From: CAZBNB01 sp964493245
GTDB taxonomy: Bacteria; Pseudomonadota; Gammaproteobacteria; Legionellales; Legionellaceae
DNA: 60,201 bases
Reading direction: 5' to 3'
Assembly: GCA_964493245.1 (NCBI GenBank)
Contig: CAZBNB010000017.1
Location: 1 to 60,201, forward strand
The stretch's first letter is position 1. Each line of letters starts with the position of its first letter. The notes beneath the pieces were generated by a model. That model saw only the letters and a program-made list of their open reading frames with translations, had not been told where the DNA came from and made no database searches. A program made the position numbers and the translations under genes. This document shows positions 32,619 through 40,617 of the stretch, one piece after another.

Positions 32619-33614
32619 TTACAAACAAGGAACATCCAATTGCTGTGCTAACCACTTTTTCATCTCATGACGTAACGCCGATGGTGCCTCATCCAGACTT
32701 TGCATGCAGACAAAAGCAGCCTGCTTTTGTCGCGCAGCCCAAGACAAGCGCGCTTTAATTTTACGCGACGAATGCGCCGAGCCATGCACAGTGACAGTAC
32801 ATTTGTCGTCATCATAGACAACCCGCTGCTGCTTAATGTCATAATGAACCATCAGTGGGATACTGGATAACTGCCGCTCATGGCGAAAGGGATAGCAAAC
32901 ATGGGTGTTAAATAAACCAGGATGAATCTGCTCATACTCTTGATAGGTCGACTTCAGCAGAGGAAACGGTGCATGAGGCAAAAGATAAAAATGCTTGTGA
33001 CACCCCGTCATTTTTGCACTTTGCTCTTGCCAATGGCGATGTGGGTTGGTTTTATAAATGGACGAAAGCCAAGTCTTTTGAGAGAACAGCCATTTCTTAA
33101 AAAGATATCGCCATTTATGGGTCGTTTGTACTTTCCATTCACCGCGTAAAACCAGGCGCCCTTGGCGAAAAAAATCTTCCGGTTGTACATCTCGAATAAT
33201 AAAAAAATCATCGTTCAAATACAAAAATTGATTCGAAAGATCAGGAATATGCCACATTAACCATTCCACACTGAGACTATTAAAAACCGGCGTATTCACG
33301 CCCTGCGCGTTTAACAGCTCATTTTGATCAATCAACTTTATTTTTTTAGCAAATGCACTGTCCGTCAGCTCATCTAATACCGGTGGTTTTTGATTATTGG
33401 TCAAGATATAAATATGACGTAGCCAAGGAGCGAAAAGACGCAACCCATGTAAACAATAATAAATTTCATTGGATTGCTGAATGCGGGTCGGCTCAATCAC
33501 TTGAAATCGTTTCAGCGATGCCTGTTTACAAAACTCATTGAGCTTTTTTTGGTAGGCGGGATCATAGCCGTCGACCCAAGAAATGACCGCGTCAATCGGT
33601 TGAATCATAAACAC
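32619..33614 (-). CDS. Stealth-family sugar-phosphate transferase
   Basis: 331 residues. Conserved regions of the Stealth family: IDAVISWVDGYDP (CR1), FLYLNDDFFII (CR2), HAPFPLLKS (CR3), and a C-terminal region with VHGSAHSS. Members are hexose-1-phosphoryl transferases of capsular polysaccharides and relatives of the eukaryotic GlcNAc-1-phosphotransferase. No other capsule gene is adjacent except the distant flippase at 9.6 kb, so the acceptor is unclear. A GTG at 33614 or ATG at 33608 is the start. The stop lies in a small palindrome (32613-32630). Confidence 0.82.
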   Translation of the reverse strand: MFMIQPIDAVISWVDGYDPAYQKKLNEFCKQASLKRFQVIEPTRIQQSNEIYYCLHGLRLFAPWLRHIYILTNNQKPPVLDELTDSAFAKKIKLIDQNELLNAQGVNTPVFNSLSVEWLMWHIPDLSNQFLYLNDDFFIIRDVQPEDFFRQGRLVLRGEWKVQTTHKWRYLFKKWLFSQKTWLSSIYKTNPHRHWQEQSAKMTGCHKHFYLLPHAPFPLLKSTYQEYEQIHPGLFNTHVCYPFRHERQLSSIPLMVHYDIKQQRVVYDDDKCTVTVHGSAHSSRKIKARLSWAARQKQAAFVCMQSLDEAPSALRHEMKKWLAQQLDVPCL

Positions 33615-33688
33615 CTAATAAAGATGACAATGGGGGCAAGTTTAAAGTATACTTTTTAAACTGTAAAACATTACGAGACACTCTTCTC

Positions 33689-34639
33689 ATGCGGCGACAG
33701 TTTCTGGTTCTGATCCTGCTTTGTTTAACCCTGTGCGGGTGCGCTCGCTTTCATATTCATGCCAAAACAACCAAGATGACTGGCTCTACACCACAAAACC
33801 AGGTTACATATTCGGCACCGTTCAATCGCGTAAAAATAATTGGTCGCTTTCAAGTAAATCTACATACGCGAAAAAGTGCCGACAGTATAACATTCCATGG
33901 GCCACAATACGACTTAAATCACGTGAAATGGTATATAGCTAACCATGAATTGGTGGTTACGATGGAGCAAGGCTACCAACTCAAAGAAGGCTTGATTTAT
34001 CTCGATGTGAATACACACCATCTGACTTCGTTTACTTATCAAGGCTCGGGCGCCGTCACAGCACAATCTCTCTCAGCCCGTTCGCTTGATTTATCGATCA
34101 AAAATAATGGGCCCACGCGTCTCGAAGGCGATTTTGTATTACATCAAGCGCTATTGGGTGGTAACGGTGTGACGCATATCAAGGGCGCACATGGTCAAAA
34201 TATAGAGCTGACCCTAACCGGGCGCACAAAAGTACAAATAGTCGGCACAATACAGTTAAGTCGCCTTAAAATGAAAAATAACGCCTGGTTAAGTGCGCAT
34301 TGGCTAAAATCTTCTATTTTGATCATGCGACTACGCGATCAAGCCTATACACAATTAGCCGGTTCCGTTGATTTTCTCGATGTGGCCTTACGCGATCAAG
34401 CGCGCTTTAACGGGCGTTATTTACGTGCGCAGCGCGCTTTTGTCAAAACACAGAATCAGTCTGAAGCCGATATCGATGTGGTTGAAGCCCAACACAGCCT
34501 AGCGACAGGCACCAGTAACATTTATTTTTATGACCTACCGCTCATGCGCGCTGATTTCATGGCTGAAAATGGCTCGGTCTTAGACATGCGCGAGTGGGAG
34601 CGCCCCTTCTTTAAAGAGGGCTCGAATCTGAATCAATAA
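33689..34639 (+). CDS. Lipoprotein of GIN-domain (DUF2807) type
   Basis: 316 residues with a lipoprotein signal peptide ending LTLCGC (the modified Cys at 18; the Cys at -2 is slightly atypical). The mature protein is beta-rich with alternating hydrophobic residues, and FNRVKIIGRFQVNLH and SGAVTAQSLSARSLDLSI resemble the DUF2807 'head GIN' beta-helix. Probably outer-membrane anchored. Function unknown. It runs divergently from the Stealth gene. Confidence 0.7.
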   Translation: MRRQFLVLILLCLTLCGCARFHIHAKTTKMTGSTPQNQVTYSAPFNRVKIIGRFQVNLHTRKSADSITFHGPQYDLNHVKWYIANHELVVTMEQGYQLKEGLIYLDVNTHHLTSFTYQGSGAVTAQSLSARSLDLSIKNNGPTRLEGDFVLHQALLGGNGVTHIKGAHGQNIELTLTGRTKVQIVGTIQLSRLKMKNNAWLSAHWLKSSILIMRLRDQAYTQLAGSVDFLDVALRDQARFNGRYLRAQRAFVKTQNQSEADIDVVEAQHSLATGTSNIYFYDLPLMRADFMAENGSVLDMREWERPFFKEGSNLNQ

Positions 34640-34645
34640 GGTCTG

Positions 34646-34686
34646 TTCACTCCGCACGAGATAACGGCCATATTTGACGCATTTTC
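34646..34686 (+). repeat. Short dispersed repeat, full copy
   Basis: TGTTCACTCCGCACGAG then AACGGCCATATTTGACGC. Matches the reverse complement of about 1977-2013 and the partial copy at 996-1016. It separates two convergent genes. Confidence 0.55.
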
Positions 34687-34691
34687 AGCAC

Positions 34692-35495
34692 TTACATTTT
34701 TTCTCTGACACATTGTAAAAGCATCTCAACATCGCCATCCAACGGTAAAATATGCGCGGAATTCTCCAACCAATGAATCGACGCGAGTGGGCTGTCAGCA
34801 AATAAAGTCGCCACCGCGTGGCTGTCTACCACAGCATCGTATCGCCCTAAAAAAACATCGACAGCACAATGCGGCGGCGCAAAAGGATAGTGTTGAATAA
34901 AACTTAATATTTCAATAATCGCATGCACAGGCAGTTTACGATACGTTAACTCCGCATCGTCTTTGGTATAAAAATTTCCGGCATGATTGGGGATAGATTT
35001 TAACCCCAACCGACTCAGAACCTTCGCCAATCCTAATTTAAAACCCATAGGTCCACATAAAACCAATGCGGGCGCGAGTAAAAACAGGCGATTGATTGGC
35101 ATCATTGTCTGTAATTGATAGGCGAGCAATCCGCCTAATGACAGCCCCATCACATCGAATGTTTGATAAGAAGCAGCTAAGTCCGTGGCTGTTTTATGGA
35201 CAAAAGCAGTCCATTCTGATGCCGTCACCTTGGCAAACGAATCAATGCTACTGGCATGACCAGGTAACGCGGGACACACCACGGCGTCATACGATTTAGC
35301 CAACTCAGGAATAAGGCGACGATAAACAGCCGGTGAAGAAGAAAAACCATGGATCAACAACAAAGCACGCCCATTATCACGGTTTCGGATATCGATTGGT
35401 AATAATAAATGCGCATTTTTTTCATCCAATGGCGCAACCGATTTGCCTCGCCACATAAAATTAAAATTATCAATTTGCATCAACACAACTCGCAT
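34692..35495 (-). CDS. Alpha/beta hydrolase (carboxylesterase / monoacylglycerol lipase-like)
   Basis: About 267 residues. Oxyanion region LLIHGFSSSP, nucleophile elbow GLSLGG (Ser), catalytic Asp in FLGRYDAVV, and His in NSAHILPLD, all correctly ordered. The short cap after the Ser fits small-molecule carboxylesterases. Cytosolic, with no signal peptide. Start near 35495 with GAGC upstream. Transcribed away from the effector-like cluster at 35.7 kb. Confidence 0.82.
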   Translation of the reverse strand: MRVVLMQIDNFNFMWRGKSVAPLDEKNAHLLLPIDIRNRDNGRALLLIHGFSSSPAVYRRLIPELAKSYDAVVCPALPGHASSIDSFAKVTASEWTAFVHKTATDLAASYQTFDVMGLSLGGLLAYQLQTMMPINRLFLLAPALVLCGPMGFKLGLAKVLSRLGLKSIPNHAGNFYTKDDAELTYRKLPVHAIIEILSFIQHYPFAPPHCAVDVFLGRYDAVVDSHAVATLFADSPLASIHWLENSAHILPLDGDVEMLLQCVREKM

Positions 35496-35518
35496 CAATG
35501 CTCAAAAAGAGCTATAAT

Positions 35519-35640
35519 TAGACAAAAGGCCTTAAGTAGGGGCAAGCGTCTGCGTTTAACTTGCCGACGGCGGCGTTCGTAGCACGAACACCTTCTTCAG
35601 TATAGGTTTTAAAAGGCCTAGACGCAATGTAATCCGTTGT
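35519..35640. other. Structured or decayed segment upstream of the 35668 cluster
   Basis: Contains hairpins GGCAAG...CTTGCC (35541-35565) and GTTCGT-AGC-ACGAAC (35575-35589), the pair GCGTCT / AGACGC, and two direct copies of AAAAGGCC. Just before it lies a TATAAT (35513-35518). The minus strand reads as protein-like (EEGVRATNAAVGKLNADAC...) and ends in a stop. It could be an mRNA leader, a small RNA or a gene remnant. Confidence 0.4.
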
Positions 35641-35667
35641 GCTGCATGTTGTTAGTGGAGATGGAAT

Positions 35668-36294
35668 ATGGCTAATAAGGAAGCAAAAGACGACGACCCA
35701 ATCACAGGGATGCTGCGCTCGTTGATTAAAAAGCAAGTCGAACAGTATGTTTGCAACATGGTTCAAAAAATGTTGCAAGAGCAGGCTCAGTTTGCGAATC
35801 AAAACGCACCTGCAGCAACACCTCAGACACCCGAACCGTATCACGAGCCACATTGGACTGATGCATACGATGACTTCGATGATACGCCAGAAATGACACC
35901 CGAGGCTGGTGATAAGCCTTACGTCCCCCAAGCGGAGCCGTCGCCTGCCAGTGATGCTCAAAGTGCACCTGAAACAGCACATGAGCCTGTCAATGAAATA
36001 CCCGAAGCATCAGCGACCGACCCTGTCTCAAGCACCAGTGAGGCAGCAAGCTCAGGCTCAACGTCAAATCCTCCGGATATTGATGCCTCAGATATGGATC
36101 CCATTAGCGATACAGCATCATCACCTGAGCAATTATCGGACATCAGCGGTTCACCAACAACGGCCTCAGGCGGTGCAAATAGCGCAGCCGCTGCCGGCAC
36201 TGGTAATGCAGCCGCAGCAGGTGCGGGTGGTGCGGCTGCCGCCGCGGGTGGTTCAGAAGCAGTGGCGACAGCCGTGGCTGTAGCGGTAATCTAA
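35668..36294 (+). CDS. Disordered Pro/Ser-rich protein with Ala/Gly-rich C-terminus
   Basis: 208 residues; the ATG has TGGAG upstream. Residues 1-45 are a helical head (RSLIKKQVEQYVCNMVQKMLQ), 46-165 are disordered and rich in Pro, Ser, Asp and Glu, and 166-208 are almost only Ala, Gly, Ser, Thr and Val, ending AVATAVAVAVI. The tail is hydrophobic enough to insert in a membrane or to self-associate. No family recognised. First gene of a four-gene plus-strand cluster, 12 bases before the next. Confidence 0.65.
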   Translation: MANKEAKDDDPITGMLRSLIKKQVEQYVCNMVQKMLQEQAQFANQNAPAATPQTPEPYHEPHWTDAYDDFDDTPEMTPEAGDKPYVPQAEPSPASDAQSAPETAHEPVNEIPEASATDPVSSTSEAASSGSTSNPPDIDASDMDPISDTASSPEQLSDISGSPTTASGGANSAAAAGTGNAAAAGAGGAAAAAGGSEAVATAVAVAVI

Positions 36295-36306
36295 GGAGAC
36301 AGTTCT

Positions 36307-36807
36307 ATGGCAATATCTGCCAAACCAGAAAAAGACAGCGCTACGGTGATACCCGTAGAGCAAGAGGCGGTATGGAACGCGGTCAAGCCCCGTGTTATCG
36401 AGCAGGGCAGAGCGTTGGTCGAGCTCGTCTTTTGCCGTTACAAAGCCTACTATAATTTGATCAAACATGATTTAGTCGCCGCGGAAGGAAACTTGAATGA
36501 GCATCCATCCTTAAGCGAGGCATCACTGGCACAAAATTGCCAACGTGTACGCACGCGATCAATCGCGTTCGATGCACAGTTAGAAGCTGATAACGCGTAT
36601 TTTGATACCGTAGAAAACGCTTGTCTTGAGGCAGATAAACCTTACTCACAGCTAATCATTACCAAAACACGTGAAAATACTGACGACTTAATTCAATATA
36701 AGCTGCACAACAAACCAACAGAAAAAGAAATCGACACCGCTTATCAAAACCGCTGTCAAACTGAGTTAGAGCAGCTTATGCAACCAGAACAAAGCCCTGG
36801 GAAGTAG
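36307..36807 (+). CDS. Uncharacterised helical protein
   Basis: 166 residues; ATG with AAGGAG 9 bases upstream. All helical by composition, no membrane segment, acidic C-terminus. No family recognised. It lies between the disordered protein and the Rab-like GTPase (27 bases before the latter), so a shared role is likely but unspecified. Confidence 0.65.
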   Translation: MAISAKPEKDSATVIPVEQEAVWNAVKPRVIEQGRALVELVFCRYKAYYNLIKHDLVAAEGNLNEHPSLSEASLAQNCQRVRTRSIAFDAQLEADNAYFDTVENACLEADKPYSQLIITKTRENTDDLIQYKLHNKPTEKEIDTAYQNRCQTELEQLMQPEQSPGK

Positions 36808-36834
36808 GCGCAGGGAAACAGTGGGAGTAATACT

Positions 36835-37443
36835 ATGACAACTCGAAATACAGAGATATCAAGCAAAATAGTTATGGTAAGTGCTGAAGAGACTCCGGTA
36901 GGGAAAAGTCGTTTAAGACATGCCTTGGATGGCAGTGATTTCGACGATCGACCAACTTTCGGAGCTGAATTTTCAATGGCATGGATTGGTAACGTAAAGT
37001 TTCAACTATGGGAGATAGGAAGCCACCAAAAATTTACCAGTCTTAGACCCTCTTATATTAAGGGCGCCCAGGCTTTATTAGTTTTTGATCTTACAAATAA
37101 ATCCTCTCTCCAAAAGCTATCTGTCATGATAGAAGAAATAAAAAAAGGGGCCCCCGATGCGTCGATTATGTTAGTTGGCACCAAATTAGATTTAACTGAT
37201 CAGATTAGAGTGTCAGACAGAGAGATTGCAGATTTTTGCAAACAACACAACATTTCCCAACATTTTAAAGTATCTTCTCTCCCAAAGGAAAGAAATGAAG
37301 AAGTTGACGCATTAAGGAATGTCTTAGTCAATAATGCCAAAGAACAAGCCCAAAACTCCCAAACACATAAAAAAAGCACGCACGCACGCACAACAAAAAG
37401 TAACTCACCGTGTTACAACACCCACATATTCAGTCAAGCCTGA
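36835..37443 (+). CDS. Rab-like small GTPase with degenerate nucleotide-binding motifs
   Basis: 202 residues; ATG with GGGAG 7 bases upstream. The layout of a Ras/Rab domain is clear: beta1 KIVMVS, P-loop EETPVGKS (18-25), switch I Thr41 (RPTFGAEF), FQLWEIGSHQKFTSLRPSYIKGAQALLVFDLT, VGTKLDL (115-120) and KVSSLP. Against Rab1, P-loop Gly18 is Glu, DTAGQ is EIGSH (lost Asp, Gly and catalytic Gln), while GKS, Thr41 and TKLD remain. Binding may be weak and hydrolysis lost, so it could be a Rab mimic or pseudo-GTPase. There is no C-terminal prenylation box. The last 110 bases overlap the next ORF in another frame. Confidence 0.8.
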   Translation: MTTRNTEISSKIVMVSAEETPVGKSRLRHALDGSDFDDRPTFGAEFSMAWIGNVKFQLWEIGSHQKFTSLRPSYIKGAQALLVFDLTNKSSLQKLSVMIEEIKKGAPDASIMLVGTKLDLTDQIRVSDREIADFCKQHNISQHFKVSSLPKERNEEVDALRNVLVNNAKEQAQNSQTHKKSTHARTTKSNSPCYNTHIFSQA

Positions 37444-37852
37444 ACATATCGCTGGAAAATTAGATGTCATAAGTCAGAAACGTAGAGAATATACAAAAAA
37501 ACCAAATGATCCTTATGCTCAAACCATTGATGGGATTAAAGATAAAATTGTAGGTAATAGTGATAGTTTCGGAGGAGGGCTTGCCCAATATAGAGAAGAC
37601 ATAGAAAAAGAGATAAACCAATTACAATGGACAATGGGTTCGATGATAAGTAGTGCGGCAAACGCCACAGCTATGTTTTTGGCGTGCTTGTGTATAGTTG
37701 GGCTGGTGATATACGCTCACAATGCTTCTAAAGCGAAGGACGACCCTACAAAAGGTAATCCATTTTTAATTTTTAAGAGCGGGCTAAAACAAAAAGTAGC
37801 AGAGGTCGTTGAACCTCATTTAAAAACCCTCCCTTCTGCACCTAAAAAATAG
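37334..37852 (+). CDS. Basic protein with one membrane segment, overlapping the Rab-like gene
   Basis: 172 residues. The first ~35 are Lys/Arg/Thr-rich (KPKTPKHIKKARTHAQQK). A single hydrophobic helix is at about 101-128 (SAANATAMFLACLCIVGLVIYA), followed by a basic-polar tail. The start overlaps the GTPase gene by 110 bases, more than usual, and lacks a ribosome site. At an A7 run (37369-37375) the loss of one A would fuse the GTPase to this ORF, giving a GTPase with a C-terminal membrane anchor. It may therefore be the 3' half of one gene. No family recognised. Confidence 0.55.
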   Translation: MPKNKPKTPKHIKKARTHAQQKVTHRVTTPTYSVKPEHIAGKLDVISQKRREYTKKPNDPYAQTIDGIKDKIVGNSDSFGGGLAQYREDIEKEINQLQWTMGSMISSAANATAMFLACLCIVGLVIYAHNASKAKDDPTKGNPFLIFKSGLKQKVAEVVEPHLKTLPSAPKK

Positions 37853-37857
37853 GGTTA

Positions 37858-37890
37858 GTGTTCACTCAATAGCGCCAACTTAAAGAAAAA
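37858..37890. repeat. Half copy of the 25431-25566 palindromic repeat
   Basis: GTTCACTCAATAGCGCCAAC followed by TTAAAG resembles the left arm of the element at 25431. The other arm is absent. Confidence 0.5.
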
Positions 37891-37918
37891 ATGCCGCCAT
37901 TGCTACTGTTCACATCGC

Positions 37919-37998
37919 TCCCGCACAGGCGGGAATCCGTTCTCAAACAAAGTGAAAAGCCTGTTTCAGGATGGATGCCCGCCTGGCGCGGGCATGAC
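37919..37998. repeat. GC-rich dispersed repeat (CCCGC..GCGGG type)
   Basis: CCCGCACAGGCGGGAATCC and, 50 bases on, GCCCGCCTGGCGCGGGC with GGATGGAT between. This motif pair is common between genes in many proteobacteria. It has higher GC than its surroundings. Confidence 0.65.
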
Positions 37999-38125
37999 AC
38001 AAGCCGGCTGTTAGGCGACGAACAACCCACCGTTCTGGTTATTTTAGTCCCTTTTCCATCATCACACTCTGAACAGTTACAATGCTCGCAACGGCACTTT
38101 TTCTCCCCACAAGGCCAACCGTCCT

Positions 38126-39142
38126 TTAACCCTCTTGCAACATCTTATGCGGCAAGCTTTCAATCCGACCTGCTTGCGTGACTTCAATGTAATTTAACTT
38201 ACGCTGTAACTCGCTGATTGTGTTCGCCCCAGCATAGGTTAAACCTGAGCGTAAGCCACCAATAATGTCCGCGATAATGTGATCGGCGTTGTCACGGTAT
38301 GGAACTTCAACAGACACGCCCTCTGCGGTTTTCCACTCATGCATTTGACCGAGGAAATCTTCTTGGGCTTCGCGTGAAGCCATGCCACGATAACGCTTTA
38401 TCTGACGGCCATCTGCTTTGGTGATCACTTCGCCCGGTGTCGGCTCCGTTCCAGCGAGCATACCACCAATCATGACAAAGTCCGCACCGAAAGCAATGGC
38501 TTTCACAACATCACCCGGTGTTCGAATACCACCATCCGCAACAATAGAACGATCACTGCGCGCGCACTCTTGGATACAAGTCAGCATAGGGATACCAAAA
38601 CCGGTTTTGACACGGGTACTACAAACCGAACCACCGCCAATACCCGCTTTAATAATATCCGCACCACACGAAGACAAATAATCAGCGCCGGCATAGGTCG
38701 CCACATTACCCGCCATAATACAACGACTACCCAATAGCTGGCGAAGTTGCTTTAAAGTTTTACCAACATATTTTGCGTGCGCATGGGCAACATCCACACA
38801 AAAATAATCTGCCCCTGCATCGCGCAGTGCTTCAGCACGCTCTAGCTCAGCCTGTGAGCAGCCTACAGAAATAAACACACTGCCTTGGCATGCCTTAAAT
38901 TGCTGAATATTTTCTTCAATGCTTAAAAAGCGATGCAACACCCCGATGCCGCCTTTACTGTGCATAAAATTGGCCATGGTGCTTTCGGTGATGGTATCCA
39001 TATTCGAGCTCATCACCGGCAGCTCTAGTGATAACTTACCCAATCTATCCACGATGCTAATATCGACAATACGCCGAGACTCATGGTGGTTATATGCGGG
39101 AACCAGTAAAATATCATCAAAAGTAATTGCGCGTGTTGACAT
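38126..39142 (-). CDS. guaC: GMP reductase
   Basis: 338 residues of the IMPDH/GMPR barrel family without a CBS insert, so GMP reductase rather than IMP dehydrogenase. Seen: MSSNMDTIT, KAGIGGGSVCSTRVKTGFG (active-site Cys in SVCSTR), IVADGGIRTPGDVVKAIAFGADFVMIG, and RYRGMASREAQ. It converts GMP to IMP with NADPH in purine interconversion. Start ATG 39142. It ends in a region holding an unusual Cys-rich reading frame (see findings). The PhoH-like gene ends 9 bases upstream on the same strand. Confidence 0.92.
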   Translation of the reverse strand: MSTRAITFDDILLVPAYNHHESRRIVDISIVDRLGKLSLELPVMSSNMDTITESTMANFMHSKGGIGVLHRFLSIEENIQQFKACQGSVFISVGCSQAELERAEALRDAGADYFCVDVAHAHAKYVGKTLKQLRQLLGSRCIMAGNVATYAGADYLSSCGADIIKAGIGGGSVCSTRVKTGFGIPMLTCIQECARSDRSIVADGGIRTPGDVVKAIAFGADFVMIGGMLAGTEPTPGEVITKADGRQIKRYRGMASREAQEDFLGQMHEWKTAEGVSVEVPYRDNADHIIADIIGGLRSGLTYAGANTISELQRKLNYIEVTQAGRIESLPHKMLQEG

Positions 39143-39151
39143 GAAAAACTC

Positions 39152-40549
39152 CTATAAATGCTCTGCAGCAAAATCTGCTAATCGGGATCGTTCGCCTCGT
39201 GTCAACGTGATATGCGCACTGTGTTCCCATTGCTTGAAACGATCCACTGCGTACGTTAGACCCGATGTGGTTTCGGTTAAATAAGGGGTATCGATTTGCT
39301 TGATATCGCCCAAACAAATAATTTTACTGCCAGGTCCGGCACGCGTCACTAAGGTTTTAATTTGTTTTGGCGTTAAATTTTGCGCTTCGTCAATAATGAT
39401 AAAGCGATTTAGAAACGTTCGACCACGCATATAATTTAATGAACGAATCTTAATTTTATTTTTTAACAAATCCTCAGTCGCACTGCGACCGAAACCGCCC
39501 CCTTCTTGTGTGCCGTGTAGAACTTCTAAGTTATCCATCAAGGCACCCATCCACGGCGTCATTTTTTCTTCTTCACTACCGGGTAAAAAACCAATATCCT
39601 CACCAACCGGAATCGTAACCCGCGTCATAATAATCTCAAAATAGCGTCGCTCATCCAAAACTTGTGTGAGTCCCGCCGCAATCGTCAGCAACGTCTTACC
39701 CGTGCCCGCCGAGCCCTGCAATGTCACGAAATCAATATCTGGGTCTAGCAAGACATTTAACGCAAAATTTTGCTCGCGATTCCGTGCGGTAATCCCCCAA
39801 ACAGCATGTTTTTCCACGGAATAATCGGTGGCTAACTCAACAATAGCGCCATCGTTATCTATTTTTCTGACAATGGCACAAAAATCATTGTCTTGGGTTG
39901 CTAAACAATCGTTTGGGTTCCACTGGTTGGTCAGTGGGCCCTGGATCCGGTAAAACGTCTTGCCACTTTCTTTCCAAGCGGTCATGTTTTTGCCGTGCGT
40001 ATCCCAAAATGCGTTATCAAGAATATGGGCGCCGCTGTGCAATAAAGAAGCGTCTTCCAGAACTTGATCGGTAAAATAATCTTCAGCGGCAATGCCCAAA
40101 ATACCGGCTTTAATGCGCAGATTAATGTCTTTTGATACGATGACGATTTGTTTTTCGGTGTGTTTTTTCTGCAAAGACAATGCGGTGGTGAGCAGGGTGT
40201 TATCGACATTGTGCCCCGGCAAAGAAAGCGGTTGTTTTTCACCAAACTCATCTGTTTGAAAAAATAATCGTCCGCTGCTGGCTACCTTTTTTTGAGCGTA
40301 AGAAGGAATTGGTAAGCCGGCAATGATTTCTGCATGGGAAGCATTGGTCATCAGCTCAACCAACATACGATTGGTTTGCCGTACGTTGCGTGCGACTTCA
40401 GATAAACCGCTCTTATGTCGGTCTAACTCTTCTAAAACCACCATCGGCAAATAAATGTCATGCTCATGAAAATGATATAAAGCAGCTGGATCATGCATAA
40501 AAACATTGGTATCCAGTACAAAAAGTTTACGATTCGGTGAAGCGTCCAT
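39152..40549 (-). CDS. PIN-PhoH fusion ATPase (YlaK type)
   Basis: 465 residues. An N-terminal PIN nuclease domain (FVLDTNVFMHDP, VVLEELDRHK with acidic metal ligands) is joined to a PhoH ATPase domain with Walker A GSAGTGKTLL and Walker B FIIIDEAQNLTPKQIK. PIN-PhoH proteins are proposed to unwind and cut RNA. ATG 40549; the divergent smpB starts 68 bases away. Length and domain order are normal. Confidence 0.92.
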   Translation of the reverse strand: MDASPNRKLFVLDTNVFMHDPAALYHFHEHDIYLPMVVLEELDRHKSGLSEVARNVRQTNRMLVELMTNASHAEIIAGLPIPSYAQKKVASSGRLFFQTDEFGEKQPLSLPGHNVDNTLLTTALSLQKKHTEKQIVIVSKDINLRIKAGILGIAAEDYFTDQVLEDASLLHSGAHILDNAFWDTHGKNMTAWKESGKTFYRIQGPLTNQWNPNDCLATQDNDFCAIVRKIDNDGAIVELATDYSVEKHAVWGITARNREQNFALNVLLDPDIDFVTLQGSAGTGKTLLTIAAGLTQVLDERRYFEIIMTRVTIPVGEDIGFLPGSEEEKMTPWMGALMDNLEVLHGTQEGGGFGRSATEDLLKNKIKIRSLNYMRGRTFLNRFIIIDEAQNLTPKQIKTLVTRAGPGSKIICLGDIKQIDTPYLTETTSGLTYAVDRFKQWEHSAHITLTRGERSRLADFAAEHL

Positions 40550-40617
40550 GTGTCATCCTTACTTTTGCGTCGATTCATGATATCTTAATACCATCTTTGG
40601 TGTCACGGATAACCTGC

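Noticed and set aside
35518..35982. 154-codon minus-strand ORF overlapping the disordered-protein gene
   Set aside because: Cys/Arg/Leu-rich shadow of the real plus-strand gene; only its last ~35 codons (35519-35640) look protein-like and are reported separately.
35909..36283. 124-codon Gln/Arg-rich plus-strand ORF within the disordered-protein gene
   Set aside because: Frame shadow of the Ala/Ser/Pro-rich coding sequence; no ribosome site.
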